8,636 bases of DNA from Cyanobacteria bacterium UBA11372. Lineage in GTDB: Bacteria > Cyanobacteriota > Cyanobacteriia > Cyanobacteriales > Aerosakkonemataceae. Each line of letters opens with the position of its first letter. Position 1 is the first letter of the stretch. Of this stretch, positions 1-6,786 are shown piece by piece. The stretch covers positions 1 to 8,636 of the forward strand of contig DNGG01000522.1 in the NCBI GenBank assembly GCA_003486675.1. The letters run 5' to 3'. The notes under the pieces are model-generated. The model made no database searches. It was not told the DNA's origin and saw only the letters and a list, made by a program, of their open reading frames with translations. The position numbers and the translations under genes are program-made.

Positions 1-438
1 TTTGACCCTCGACGTGTTTTGGAATACTTCACCAGCGAACCGGGAACAAAGTTAATCAATGCCTTCTGGTACACCGGATTAAAAGACCCCCAAGATCAGC
101 GAGGATTTCGAGATGCTTTGATTAGTCTGGGTTACACGGTTCGCACCAAAATACTGAAAGAGTATTATGATGATAGTTCAGGTCGCTACTCGCAAAAAGC
201 TAATTTGGATATAGAAATCGTCGTGGATATGTTTAATACAGTCGATCAATACGACCGAGTTGTTCTATTCAGCGGGGATGGCGATTTTGAAAGGGCAATT
301 GAACTGTTAAGGTCGAAGAATACTCATATTACAGTGGTATCAACGGAAGGGATGATAGCAAGAGAATTACGTAATGCGACAGATCAGTACATAGATTTGA
401 ATGATATAAGAGATCGGATCGAAAAAGTAGACTATTAA
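1..438 (+). CDS. NYN-domain (LabA/DUF88-like) protein, 5'-truncated by the window edge
   Basis: The reading frame is open from base 1 and ends with TAA at 436-438, so the N-terminus lies outside the window. A TTG at 19 is in frame but is probably not the real start. The visible part matches the C-terminal two thirds of a NYN domain, a PIN-like nuclease fold. It has a KANLDIEIVVDM stretch with a conserved acidic residue, then LFSGDGDFERAIELLRSKN with the paired Asp residues that in this family line the metal site. It then has VVSTEGMIARELRNATDQYIDL, typical of cyanobacterial LabA/DUF88 proteins. The first catalytic Asp of the fold, near the N-terminus, is off-window. LabA of Synechococcus elongatus acts in circadian output downstream of KaiC, but cyanobacteria carry several LabA-like paralogues, so only the family is assigned. 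RNase activity is a property of the fold and is not shown for this protein. Confidence 0.85.
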   Translation, partial: FDPRRVLEYFTSEPGTKLINAFWYTGLKDPQDQRGFRDALISLGYTVRTKILKEYYDDSSGRYSQKANLDIEIVVDMFNTVDQYDRVVLFSGDGDFERAIELLRSKNTHITVVSTEGMIARELRNATDQYIDLNDIRDRIEKVDY

Positions 439-480
439 ATAGCTGTGTCAAATCTAACAACAACAGTTGCATAACAGCCT

Positions 481-512
481 TTGGCTCAAGCCAATTCGAC
501 TGCTTGAGCCAA
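481..512. repeat. Perfect 10-bp inverted repeat (stem-loop) after the NYN gene
   Basis: TTGGCTCAAG at 481-490 is exactly reverse-complementary to CTTGAGCCAA at 503-512, leaving a 12-base loop. It lies 42 bases after the NYN stop. A second small stem (AACCC 512-516 with GGGTT 522-526) abuts it. No run of T follows on either strand, so it is not a standard intrinsic terminator. It may still mark the 3' end of the NYN transcript, act as a protein site, or be a dispersed palindromic repeat. Confidence 0.6.
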
Positions 513-524
513 ACCCGTAAAGGG

Positions 525-552
525 TTGACCCAAAGATGGGAAAAGTTAGGAT
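525..552 (+). promoter_or_regulatory. Candidate sigma70-type promoter for leuA
   Basis: TTGACC at 525-530 matches the -35 consensus at 5 of 6 bases. After a 16-bp spacer, TAGGAT at 547-552 matches the -10 box at 4 of 6, including the important second A and last T. Transcription would start near 559, giving a leader of about 90 bases before leuA. I see no leucine-rich leader peptide and no T-box in this leader. The match is weak and could be chance. Confidence 0.3.
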
Positions 553-647
553 TTTTTAAAAGAATAAGTGGCTTTTCGGGCAGCCCCCACGGCAGAACCT
601 AAAATATAGAAAACGAGCAATTCTTAAAAAGTCAGCGAAGATCTGCT

Positions 648-2261
648 ATGAACGTTAAACCAGACCGGATCATAATTTTCGATACCACGCTTCGAGATGG
701 GGAACAGTCGCCAGGAGCTACGCTAAATGTAGACGAAAAGCTGACAATTGCTCGTCAACTGGCGCGATTGGGTGTAGATGTAATTGAAGCTGGGTTCCCC
801 TTCGCTAGTCCGGGAGATTTTGCAGCGGTAAAAAAAATTGCCCAGGCGGTAGGTACTGAAACTGGCCCCATTATCTGCGGTTTGGCACGCGCCACCCGCC
901 AGGATATTCAAGCAGCAGCAGAAGCGCTAAAACCGGCGGCTAAGCCCAGAATTCATACATTTATTGCCACTTCGGACATCCATCTTACGTATAAGCTGAA
1001 GAAAACTCGCAAAGAAGTATTGGCGATCGCACCAGAAATGGTCGCCTATGCTAAGTCTTTGGTGGACGATGTGGAATTTTCCCCCGAAGACGCTGGGAGA
1101 AGCGATCCCGAGTTTCTTTATGAAGTATTGGAGCGAGCGATCGCAGCCGGTGCAACAACTGTTAACATCCCCGATACTGTCGGTTATACCACCCCTGCCG
1201 AATTTGGCGCGTTAATTCGCGGCATTAAAGAAAATGTCCCCAATATCGATCAAGCAATTATCTCCGTCCACGGTCATAATGACTTGGGATTGGCGGTAGC
1301 GAATTTCCTCGAAGCAGTAAAAAATGGCGCAAGGCAATTAGAATGCACGATTAATGGCATTGGCGAACGCGCTGGAAATGCCGCGTTAGAAGAATTAGTC
1401 ATGGCGTTGCACGTGCGGCGACAATATTTTAATCCCTTCTTGGGACGCGCGCCCGAATCGGAAGCACCTCTAACCAATATCGACACGCACCAAATTTACA
1501 AAACATCCAGATTGGTTTCTAATTTAACCGGGATGTTCGTGCAGCCGAATAAAGCAATTGTCGGCGCCAATGCCTTTGCTCACGAATCTGGCATCCACCA
1601 AGATGGGGTGTTAAAAAATAAGCTCACCTACGAAATTATGGATGCCCAGTTAATCGGTTTGACGGATAATCAAATCGTACTCGGAAAACATTCCGGTCGC
1701 AATGCGTTTCGCACCCGCTTAAAAGAGTTGGGATTTGAACTCGAGGATGCAGATTTAAATAAAGCCTTCGTCAAATTCAAAGAAGTCGCAGATAAAAAGA
1801 AAGAAATTTCTGATTGGGACTTGGAAGCAATTGTTAACGACGAAATTCAACAAGCTCCCGATTTATTCCGCTTAGAATTAGTGCAGGTTTCTTGCGGTAG
1901 CAATGCCCGTCCAACTGCCACGGTGACGCTTCGCACTCCAGAGGGTGAAGAATTAACCGATGCTGCGATTGGAACGGGACCTGTAGATGCAGTTTATAAG
2001 GCGATTAATCGCGTTGTCAACGTACCAAATCAGTTAATTGAATTTTCGGTTCAGTCAGTAACTGATGGCATCGATGCAATTGGTGCGGTGACAATTCGCC
2101 TCAAACATAACGAACGAATTTTCGCCGGACATGCTGCGAATACTGATATTATTGTCGCTTCGGCGCAGGCTTATGTAAATGCGCTGAATCGTCTTTATGC
2201 TGCGTTGCAGCGCGAAGAAACTCAAACAGGGGAAAAACCTCCTGCTGGTACAACTGTTTAA
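648..2261 (+). CDS. leuA: 2-isopropylmalate synthase
   Basis: This enzyme condenses acetyl-CoA with 2-oxoisovalerate to form 2-isopropylmalate, the first committed step of leucine synthesis in the cytosol. The 537-residue product has the usual full length. The N-terminal TIM barrel carries the signature FDTTLRDGEQSPG at residues 11-23, with the metal-binding Asp17 and adjacent Arg16. The metal-binding VHGHNDLG has His208 and His210, and ECTINGIGERAGN at 232-244 ends in the metal-ligand Asn. GIHQDG at 315-320 belongs to the linker/subdomain. Residues about 400-520 form the LeuA regulatory domain (ELVQVSCGSN, then GTGPVDAVYKAIN and related segments), where leucine binds in characterised relatives. 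ATG 648 is chosen because family homology begins within a few residues; only a partial Shine-Dalgarno (GAAG, 637-640) precedes it. No other leu genes are adjacent, which is normal in cyanobacteria, where the pathway genes are scattered. Confidence 0.97.
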   Translation: MNVKPDRIIIFDTTLRDGEQSPGATLNVDEKLTIARQLARLGVDVIEAGFPFASPGDFAAVKKIAQAVGTETGPIICGLARATRQDIQAAAEALKPAAKPRIHTFIATSDIHLTYKLKKTRKEVLAIAPEMVAYAKSLVDDVEFSPEDAGRSDPEFLYEVLERAIAAGATTVNIPDTVGYTTPAEFGALIRGIKENVPNIDQAIISVHGHNDLGLAVANFLEAVKNGARQLECTINGIGERAGNAALEELVMALHVRRQYFNPFLGRAPESEAPLTNIDTHQIYKTSRLVSNLTGMFVQPNKAIVGANAFAHESGIHQDGVLKNKLTYEIMDAQLIGLTDNQIVLGKHSGRNAFRTRLKELGFELEDADLNKAFVKFKEVADKKKEISDWDLEAIVNDEIQQAPDLFRLELVQVSCGSNARPTATVTLRTPEGEELTDAAIGTGPVDAVYKAINRVVNVPNQLIEFSVQSVTDGIDAIGAVTIRLKHNERIFAGHAANTDIIVASAQAYVNALNRLYAALQREETQTGEKPPAGTTV

Positions 2262-2270
2262 GTGCTATCT

Positions 2271-2350
2271 CTTGGCGAGGCAGCAGCCCTCCAAGACCTC
2301 GTTCCCAGGCTCCAGCCTGGGAACGAGATCCGAGAGGCTCTGCCTCGGAT
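2271..2350. repeat. Three adjacent hairpins, cyanobacterial palindromic repeat module
   Basis: Nine bases after the leuA stop, three inverted repeats stand end to end. The first pairs CTTGG 2271-2275 with CCAAG 2291-2295 and extends by AGG/CCT past a two-base bulge. The second is a perfect 14-bp palindrome, CTCGTTCCCAGGCT at 2298-2311 with its complement at 2314-2327. The third pairs ATCCGAG 2328-2334 with CTCGGAT 2344-2350; alternatively its inner part can fold as GAGGC/GCCTC. From memory, the middle element resembles palindromes scattered through many filamentous cyanobacterial genomes. There is no T tract, but the strong stems could protect or end the leuA mRNA. Confidence 0.8.
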
Positions 2351-2382
2351 TTAAAATATAGCTATGCATTCAAATTCAAACT

Positions 2383-2648
2383 ATGTCTGAAACTATTGTT
2401 GCGGTGTATGAAAATGGGGTTTTGCGTCCTTTAATCCCGTATATCTAAATGAAGACCAAACGGTGCGCCTAACAATAGTGCCGGAAGTTTTGCCAACAGA
2501 GCCAAACAAAGACTTAAAAAAGCTTTTGCCGTCGATAATTGACCAAGGATTGCTGCATCTTCCATCTTCTAAACGAGGTCAAGTTGATAAAGCTGAATTA
2601 GCAAAACGGGAACAGGAGCGGCGCGAAAGGATGAAAAATGGAATCTAA
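2383..2648 (+). pseudogene. DUF104 / AF2212-like antitoxin gene broken by a one-base frameshift
   Basis: From ATG 2383 the frame reads MSETIVAVYENGVLRPL and then drifts into a stop at 2446-2448. In the next frame the sequence continues as LNEDQTVRLTIVPE and runs to TAA at 2646-2648. Adding one A at the TTAA of 2431-2434 joins the halves into an 88-residue protein with the family pattern AVYENGVLRPLNPVYLNEDQTVRL. That is the beta-hairpin core of DUF104 antitoxins, whose usual partner is a PIN-domain (VapC-like) toxin. The C-terminal half is charged and helical (KAELAKREQERRERM). GTG 2463 could restart a 61-residue C-terminal fragment, but that would lack the first strand. No PIN toxin follows; the next gene is a kinase that overlaps this one by 11 bases. 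A sequencing error or programmed frameshift would make the gene intact. The family call is fairly firm; loss of function is inferred. Confidence 0.8.
2627..2631 (+). promoter_or_regulatory. Ribosome binding site of the large hybrid kinase
   Basis: AAGGA lies six bases before ATG 2638, good Shine-Dalgarno spacing. It sits inside the last codons of the broken antitoxin frame, which suggests coupled translation of the two frames and supports ATG 2638 as the kinase start. Confidence 0.6.
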
Positions 2649-5600
2649 AAAATTTACAATTTTGCTAGTTGATGATTGTGCCGAAGATCGGGAAGTATAT
2701 CGCCGCTACCTGCTTAAAGATGCGGAGTATACCTACACAATTTTTGAGTCAGAAACTGCCGAAGAAGGTTTTGATCTGTGTCGGCAGGTACAGCCCGATC
2801 TAATTGTAGTGGATTACCATTTGCCCGCTCTGGATGGTTTGGAATTTATCCGAATTTTGCGGCAATTAAAAGGGGTGGGAAAAACCAAATTGCTATTGCT
2901 GACAGGGCTGGGAAATGAACAAATTGCTCTGTCAGCAATGAAGTCTAAAGTTTACAACTATTTGGTGAAAGGCGAACTCAATGCCGATCGGTTTCGCGCC
3001 AGCGTGCGGGAAGCATTAGCAGCAGAAAACCTGTCTAATGCCTCGCTCCCAACTCGCATAATTGCCATTGTTGACGATTGCAGCGAGGATCGAGAAACCT
3101 ATAAACGCTTCTTGCGAGCAGATACCAATTACTTCTACGAGTTTCACTGCTTTGCTCTGGGAGAAGACTTGCTTAATTGGGTTGAAACCAACCATGCTGA
3201 TGCGATTTTACTCGACTATATTTTAGGGGATCTAAATGGGTTAGAGGTTTTCAACCAACTGCAAAGTTTGCATAAAACAAGTCAAATTCCTGTTTTAATG
3301 CTGACGGGGTATGGAAATGAATACCTAGTTGTCCAAGCCATGAAGGCTGGTATTAAAGATTATTTAACCAAGACAAACCTGACATCGGAAAAGCTCCGTT
3401 ATGCGCTTAACAGCGTTTTGGAACAAGCGGATTTGCACAGTCAACTCCGCGACAGCGAAGAGCGAGAGCGGTTGCTGGGAACTATTAGCTTGCGGATTCG
3501 CCAATCGCTTAACTTGCAAACTATACTCGACACTACTGTGGAGGAAGTGCGAGAATTTTTGCAATGCGATCGCGTCCTCATATTTCAGCTTAACCCCGAT
3601 ATGGGCGGTGAAGTAGTAGCCACATCAGCAGCACCAGAATGGGCATCTTTATTGGGTTGGAAAATCGATGAACCGTGCTTTTACGAGTCAAGCAAAACCC
3701 AATTTCTCCAAAGTCAACCACGAATCATCGATAATATCTACCAAGCCAGCCTCAGCGATTGTAACTTGCAATTGCACCAAGATCTGCAAATCCAAGCGAA
3801 TCTCATGGTGCCGATTTTACTCGCACCAGAATCTGCCCCAGATCTCGAACTCTGGGGTTTACTCATTGCCCATCAATGTGCCACTCCTCGTCACTGGAAA
3901 GATAAAGAAGTGGAATTAATGGAGGATTTGGCGATTCAATTGGCAGTTGGGATTCAGCAAGCACTTTTAGTTGAGCATATTAAACAAGAAAATCGCGAGC
4001 GTCGCCAAACAGCAGCCGCCCTTTCTGTCTATAAAAAAATTGTCTCTTCTTCTAAAGAAGCAATGTCATTTGTCGATCGCGACTATATCTATCGCGCTGT
4101 CAATCCCTTCTACGAACAGAAATTTGGCTTACCAAGCGCCCAGATAGTCGGCTCTACGGTGGCAGAAATTGTAGGAAATAACCTGTTTATAAATACTATC
4201 AAACCTTACTTAGATCGTGCTTTAGCAGGGGAAGAAATTCATTACGATCAGTGGTTGAACTTTGAGCGGGTGGGTGAAGAATTTCTGCAAGTTTCTTATT
4301 ATCCCCACTACGAATCATCGGGGGAAATATCAGGGGTAGTAGTCATTACCCGCAACATTACAGATCGCAAACTAGCACAAGATGCGCTAGCACGCCAGTT
4401 AGAACACAGCCGTTTACTCCAACAAATTACCGAACAAATCCGAGAAACCCTAGATATTCAAGAGGTTTTTCAAACGGCTGCTTTGACAATTGGAGCAGCG
4501 TTTAAAGTTAATCGCTGTATCATCCACAGTTATATTGCCACACCCGAGCCGCGAATTCCGATTGTTGCAGAGTATATAGGCGGAGAATTCGTCTCATTAT
4601 TAGGAACAGATATTCCGATAGAGGGGAATTGCCACGCTCAGCAAGTGCTAGCCCAAAAAGAAGCGGTTGTGTCCAATAATGTTTATGAAGACTCACTATT
4701 TCAATCCGTTCAACACTTATGCCACCAATTTGAGATGAAGTCAATGCTGGCAGTGAGTACTTCTTGGCAAGGGCAAGTCAACGGTATTATTGGCTTGCAT
4801 CAGTGCGATCGCTATCGTCAATGGACTGCTGATGAGATTGTACTATTTGAAGCCGTCGCCGCTCAACTGGGAATTGCGATCGCTCAAGCCCAACTCCTAG
4901 AAATAGAAAAACAGCAACGCCAAGAACTCCAGCGCCAAAACCAAGCCCTAGAAGAAGTTACCAAAGCTGCCCAAGCCGCATCTCTGGCTAAAAGCGAATT
5001 TTTAGCAAATATGAGCCATGAAATTCGCACTCCTATGAATGCAATTTTAGGTTTTTGCGAATTGCTGCAAAAACTCGTAACCGAACCCCAACAAAAATCT
5101 TACCTCCAAGCGATCGCTTCTGGTGGTCAGACACTCCTGGCTCTAATTCACGATATTCTCGACCTCTCCAAAATTGAAGCCGGTAAACTAGAACTGGATT
5201 ACGCACCCATCAATCTGCGTTTATTAATTATCGAAATTCAGCAGATTTTCAGTCAAAAAGCTAACAAAAAAAACCTCTCACTCCTGACAGATATAGAAGC
5301 AACCGTGCCAACCGGAATTTTATTAGATGGTATTCGCCTGCGTCAAATTCTCTTCAACCTAGTCGGCAATGCCATCAAATTTACAGAACAAGGTTACGTC
5401 AAGATCTCAGTTCGTTGGCAAGACACCTCTTCCCCACTCCTCACCATTACTATCGAAGATACAGGTATTGGCATTGCACCAGAACAACAACAGCAAATTT
5501 TTGAGCCATTTGTTCAAAGTGAAGCCAGCATCAATCGTAAGTATGGCGGCACCGGGTTGGGATTAAGTATTACCCAACGATTAATGCAATTGCTTGGTGG

Positions 5601-6402
5601 CACGATTGAGTTACAAAGTCAACTCGGTAAGGGTTCAACTTTTACTTTAAACTTTCCCCAGATTTCTCCAGTGGATATGGAAATAATCCCAGCTCAACCA
5701 GTAGAAATCGATCAAAATCTCGATCGGTTTCAAGCCGCTACTGTGTTAGTCGTCGATGATGTGCAATCTAACCTCGATCTAATCGCAGGACATTTTGCGG
5801 GGACACACCATCGTCTGTTGTTAACTCAAAATGGAGAAAATGCGATCGCACTTGCACAAACTCACCATCCTGACTTAATTTTGCTCGACTTGTGGATGCC
5901 AAACCTGAATGGAAGAGATGTAGCCTATCGCCTCAAACAGCAAGCATCTACCCAAGACATCCCTATCGTCATTATTACTGCTTCGATTCGCCCAGAAGAT
6001 GAAGCATTTCTCCAACCTTTGTGTCAAAGTTTTTTGCGTAAACCTGTTAGCTATTCCCAACTTGTTGAGGCGTTGAAACCCATTTTACTGCCCCTCGATC
6101 CGGTTGAGGAAGTTGGGAAAACCCAGGAAGTTGGGATTGAGAAATTACCGGAGTTGCTCGAAAAACTGCGAATCGAGGAAGAAACTACCTGGTTGGAACT
6201 GCAAAAAACGATGAAACGGCGATCGCTACGAGAATTTATCGCACGCTTAAACCAATGGGCATCTGAACATCACTGTCAAATTTTGCGACATTATACCACA
6301 AGGTTGGACAATCAATTTAAAGCGTTTGACTGGGAACGCTTGCCACAAACTCTGAAAGAATTTTCTCAACTGATAAATTCTATAGAAAATATTATGGTAT
6401 AA
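2638..6402 (+). CDS. Large hybrid sensor histidine kinase (REC-REC-GAF-PAS-GAF-HisKA-HATPase-REC)
   Basis: A 1254-residue, probably cytosolic phosphorelay protein with no visible membrane segment. REC1 (about 6-127) has acidic pair D12-D13, phospho-acceptor D59, T89 and K111. REC2 (about 140-262) has D146-D147, D193, T223 and K245. GAF1 (about 283-443) resembles cyanobacteriochrome GAF domains, with C347 and C375. A PAS domain spans about 462-580 and GAF2 about 591-753; GAF2 shows no cysteine at the bilin position. A coiled coil (755-785) leads into HisKA, with H794 in NMSHEIRTPMN. The HATPase has N907/N911 (N box), DTGIGI 941-946 (G1), FEPF 955-958 (F box) and GGTGLGL 970-976 (G2), so the kinase core looks intact. 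REC3 (about 1034-1150) has D1040-D1041, D1084, T1114 and K1135-P1136. A helical tail (about 1168-1254) follows and has no HPt motif. ATG 2638 has AAGGA six bases upstream and homology starts at residue 6. The gene overlaps the broken antitoxin frame. Signal and target are unknown. Confidence 0.96.
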   Translation: MESKKFTILLVDDCAEDREVYRRYLLKDAEYTYTIFESETAEEGFDLCRQVQPDLIVVDYHLPALDGLEFIRILRQLKGVGKTKLLLLTGLGNEQIALSAMKSKVYNYLVKGELNADRFRASVREALAAENLSNASLPTRIIAIVDDCSEDRETYKRFLRADTNYFYEFHCFALGEDLLNWVETNHADAILLDYILGDLNGLEVFNQLQSLHKTSQIPVLMLTGYGNEYLVVQAMKAGIKDYLTKTNLTSEKLRYALNSVLEQADLHSQLRDSEERERLLGTISLRIRQSLNLQTILDTTVEEVREFLQCDRVLIFQLNPDMGGEVVATSAAPEWASLLGWKIDEPCFYESSKTQFLQSQPRIIDNIYQASLSDCNLQLHQDLQIQANLMVPILLAPESAPDLELWGLLIAHQCATPRHWKDKEVELMEDLAIQLAVGIQQALLVEHIKQENRERRQTAAALSVYKKIVSSSKEAMSFVDRDYIYRAVNPFYEQKFGLPSAQIVGSTVAEIVGNNLFINTIKPYLDRALAGEEIHYDQWLNFERVGEEFLQVSYYPHYESSGEISGVVVITRNITDRKLAQDALARQLEHSRLLQQITEQIRETLDIQEVFQTAALTIGAAFKVNRCIIHSYIATPEPRIPIVAEYIGGEFVSLLGTDIPIEGNCHAQQVLAQKEAVVSNNVYEDSLFQSVQHLCHQFEMKSMLAVSTSWQGQVNGIIGLHQCDRYRQWTADEIVLFEAVAAQLGIAIAQAQLLEIEKQQRQELQRQNQALEEVTKAAQAASLAKSEFLANMSHEIRTPMNAILGFCELLQKLVTEPQQKSYLQAIASGGQTLLALIHDILDLSKIEAGKLELDYAPINLRLLIIEIQQIFSQKANKKNLSLLTDIEATVPTGILLDGIRLRQILFNLVGNAIKFTEQGYVKISVRWQDTSSPLLTITIEDTGIGIAPEQQQQIFEPFVQSEASINRKYGGTGLGLSITQRLMQLLGGTIELQSQLGKGSTFTLNFPQISPVDMEIIPAQPVEIDQNLDRFQAATVLVVDDVQSNLDLIAGHFAGTHHRLLLTQNGENAIALAQTHHPDLILLDLWMPNLNGRDVAYRLKQQASTQDIPIVIITASIRPEDEAFLQPLCQSFLRKPVSYSQLVEALKPILLPLDPVEEVGKTQEVGIEKLPELLEKLRIEEETTWLELQKTMKRRSLREFIARLNQWASEHHCQILRHYTTRLDNQFKAFDWERLPQTLKEFSQLINSIENIMV
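3484..3966 (+). other. Cyanobacteriochrome-like GAF domain inside the hybrid kinase
   Basis: This segment encodes residues 283-443 of the kinase. It follows the bilin-binding GAF pattern: VEEVREFLQCDRVLIFQLNPD, then PEWASLLG, EPCF at 345-348, DNIYQASLSDCN, QIQANLMVPIL and LWGLLIAHQC...PRHW. C375 sits where cyanobacteriochromes attach phycocyanobilin. C347 sits where DXCF-type members have their second cysteine, and the 28-residue spacing equals that of C494 and C522 in TePixJ. Two usual residues differ: the DXCF Asp is Glu345 and the His after the canonical Cys is Asn376. Membership in the broad family is well supported; chromophore binding is not established. Confidence 0.7.
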
Positions 6403-6462
6403 TTCGCCTTATCGATATATCTCTTGTAAAAGTATTTCCCTGTTACGCCATGAAACCTTATA

Positions 6463-6492
6463 TTTTAGGACTGACGCAAAGAAACCCGGTTT
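6463..6492. repeat. Fragment resembling a dispersed cyanobacterial repeat
   Basis: The segment contains TTTTAGGACTGACGCAAAG followed by AAACCCGGTTT. It resembles, from memory, the 'aggacttacgcaaagaaacccggtttct' type of sequence found at many intergenic sites in filamentous cyanobacteria. Only one copy occurs in this window, so its repetitive nature cannot be shown here. Confidence 0.4.
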
Positions 6493-6692
6493 ATACGAAA
6501 AATCGTTGGTTTGGCAATCGGAAATCGAGGAAGAAACCAAATTTCTGGCCTCGTCTGACGTAATTCCTGTATTTTATCCGGAAGTTGCCCCGCGTCGCCT
6601 GGTAACTTCCCCCTGAAACAATTAGCAAATAGGACTTTCCAGTATTTGGGAAAATCTCTTATATCATCTCCCGTAGCAGCGGTTGTGTAACT

Positions 6693-6713
6693 GCTAATTG
6701 CTAATCGCTAATG
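6693..6713 (+). repeat. Three-copy heptamer tandem repeat (GCTAATN)
   Basis: GCTAATT, GCTAATC and GCTAATG stand in tandem at 6693-6699, 6700-6706 and 6707-6713. Seven-base tandem repeats of this kind are known from cyanobacteria as STRR sequences. A related five-copy array lies after the downstream kinase. Confidence 0.75.
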
Positions 6714-6780
6714 GCTGCTCTATGGCAATTACCAATTAGCCATCGATAAAGCATAAAAAATTGTTGCGATCGCAAAGATT

Positions 6781-6785
6781 AAGGA
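6781..6785 (+). promoter_or_regulatory. Shine-Dalgarno-like AAGGA near the second kinase start
   Basis: AAGGA ends one base before ATG 6787 and 13 bases before the in-frame ATG at 6799. Neither spacing is ideal. It leaves the true start of the second kinase open between these two, and both leave the receiver domain whole. Confidence 0.35.
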
Positions 6786-6786
6786 A

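Larger units (their letters stand above)
6403..6786. other. Intergenic region without a convincing gene
   Basis: This 384-bp stretch between the two kinase genes holds a repeat-like segment at 6463-6492, a three-copy heptamer at 6693-6713, and several overlapping inverted repeats, such as GCTAATTG 6693-6700 with CAATTAGC 6733-6740 and ATGGCT 6711-6716 with AGCCAT 6738-6743. A HIP1 octamer lies at 6766-6773, 13 bases before the next ATG. One plus-strand frame is open through to a TGA at 6614-6616 but has no ATG or GTG start, and I recognise nothing in it. No clear promoter is visible; TTTCCA 6636-6641 with TATATC 6660-6665 (18-bp spacer) is the best weak candidate for the downstream kinase. 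Confidence 0.6.

Noticed and set aside
536..559. Tiny ORF before leuA (MGKVRIF) as a possible attenuator leader peptide
   Set aside because: It contains no leucine codons, and no terminator/antiterminator pair with a T run follows it.
1274..1486. Antisense frame within leuA, and similar frames inside the kinases (for example 3364-3564, 4520-4744 and 5875-6060 on the minus strand; 3401-3616 and 3668-3919 on the plus strand)
   Set aside because: They lie wholly within strongly conserved genes in other frames and show no domain pattern of their own.
4591..4740. Cysteines in the second GAF domain (C665-H666 and C695-H696) as possible bilin attachment sites
   Set aside because: When aligned on the following F-x-M/V-K-x-x-L strand, neither Cys falls at the canonical position eight residues before it, and the domain belongs to the ordinary GAF type.
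6450..6563. Short ORF from ATG 6450 (about 37 codons, MKPYILGLTQRNP)
   Set aside because: No ribosome site, repeat-derived sequence, very basic product without any recognisable pattern.
6401..6616. Plus-strand frame open for about 70 codons, ending at TGA 6614-6616, with coding-like composition
   Set aside because: It has no ATG or GTG, overlaps a likely dispersed repeat, starts in another frame inside the upstream kinase, and resembles no family I know.
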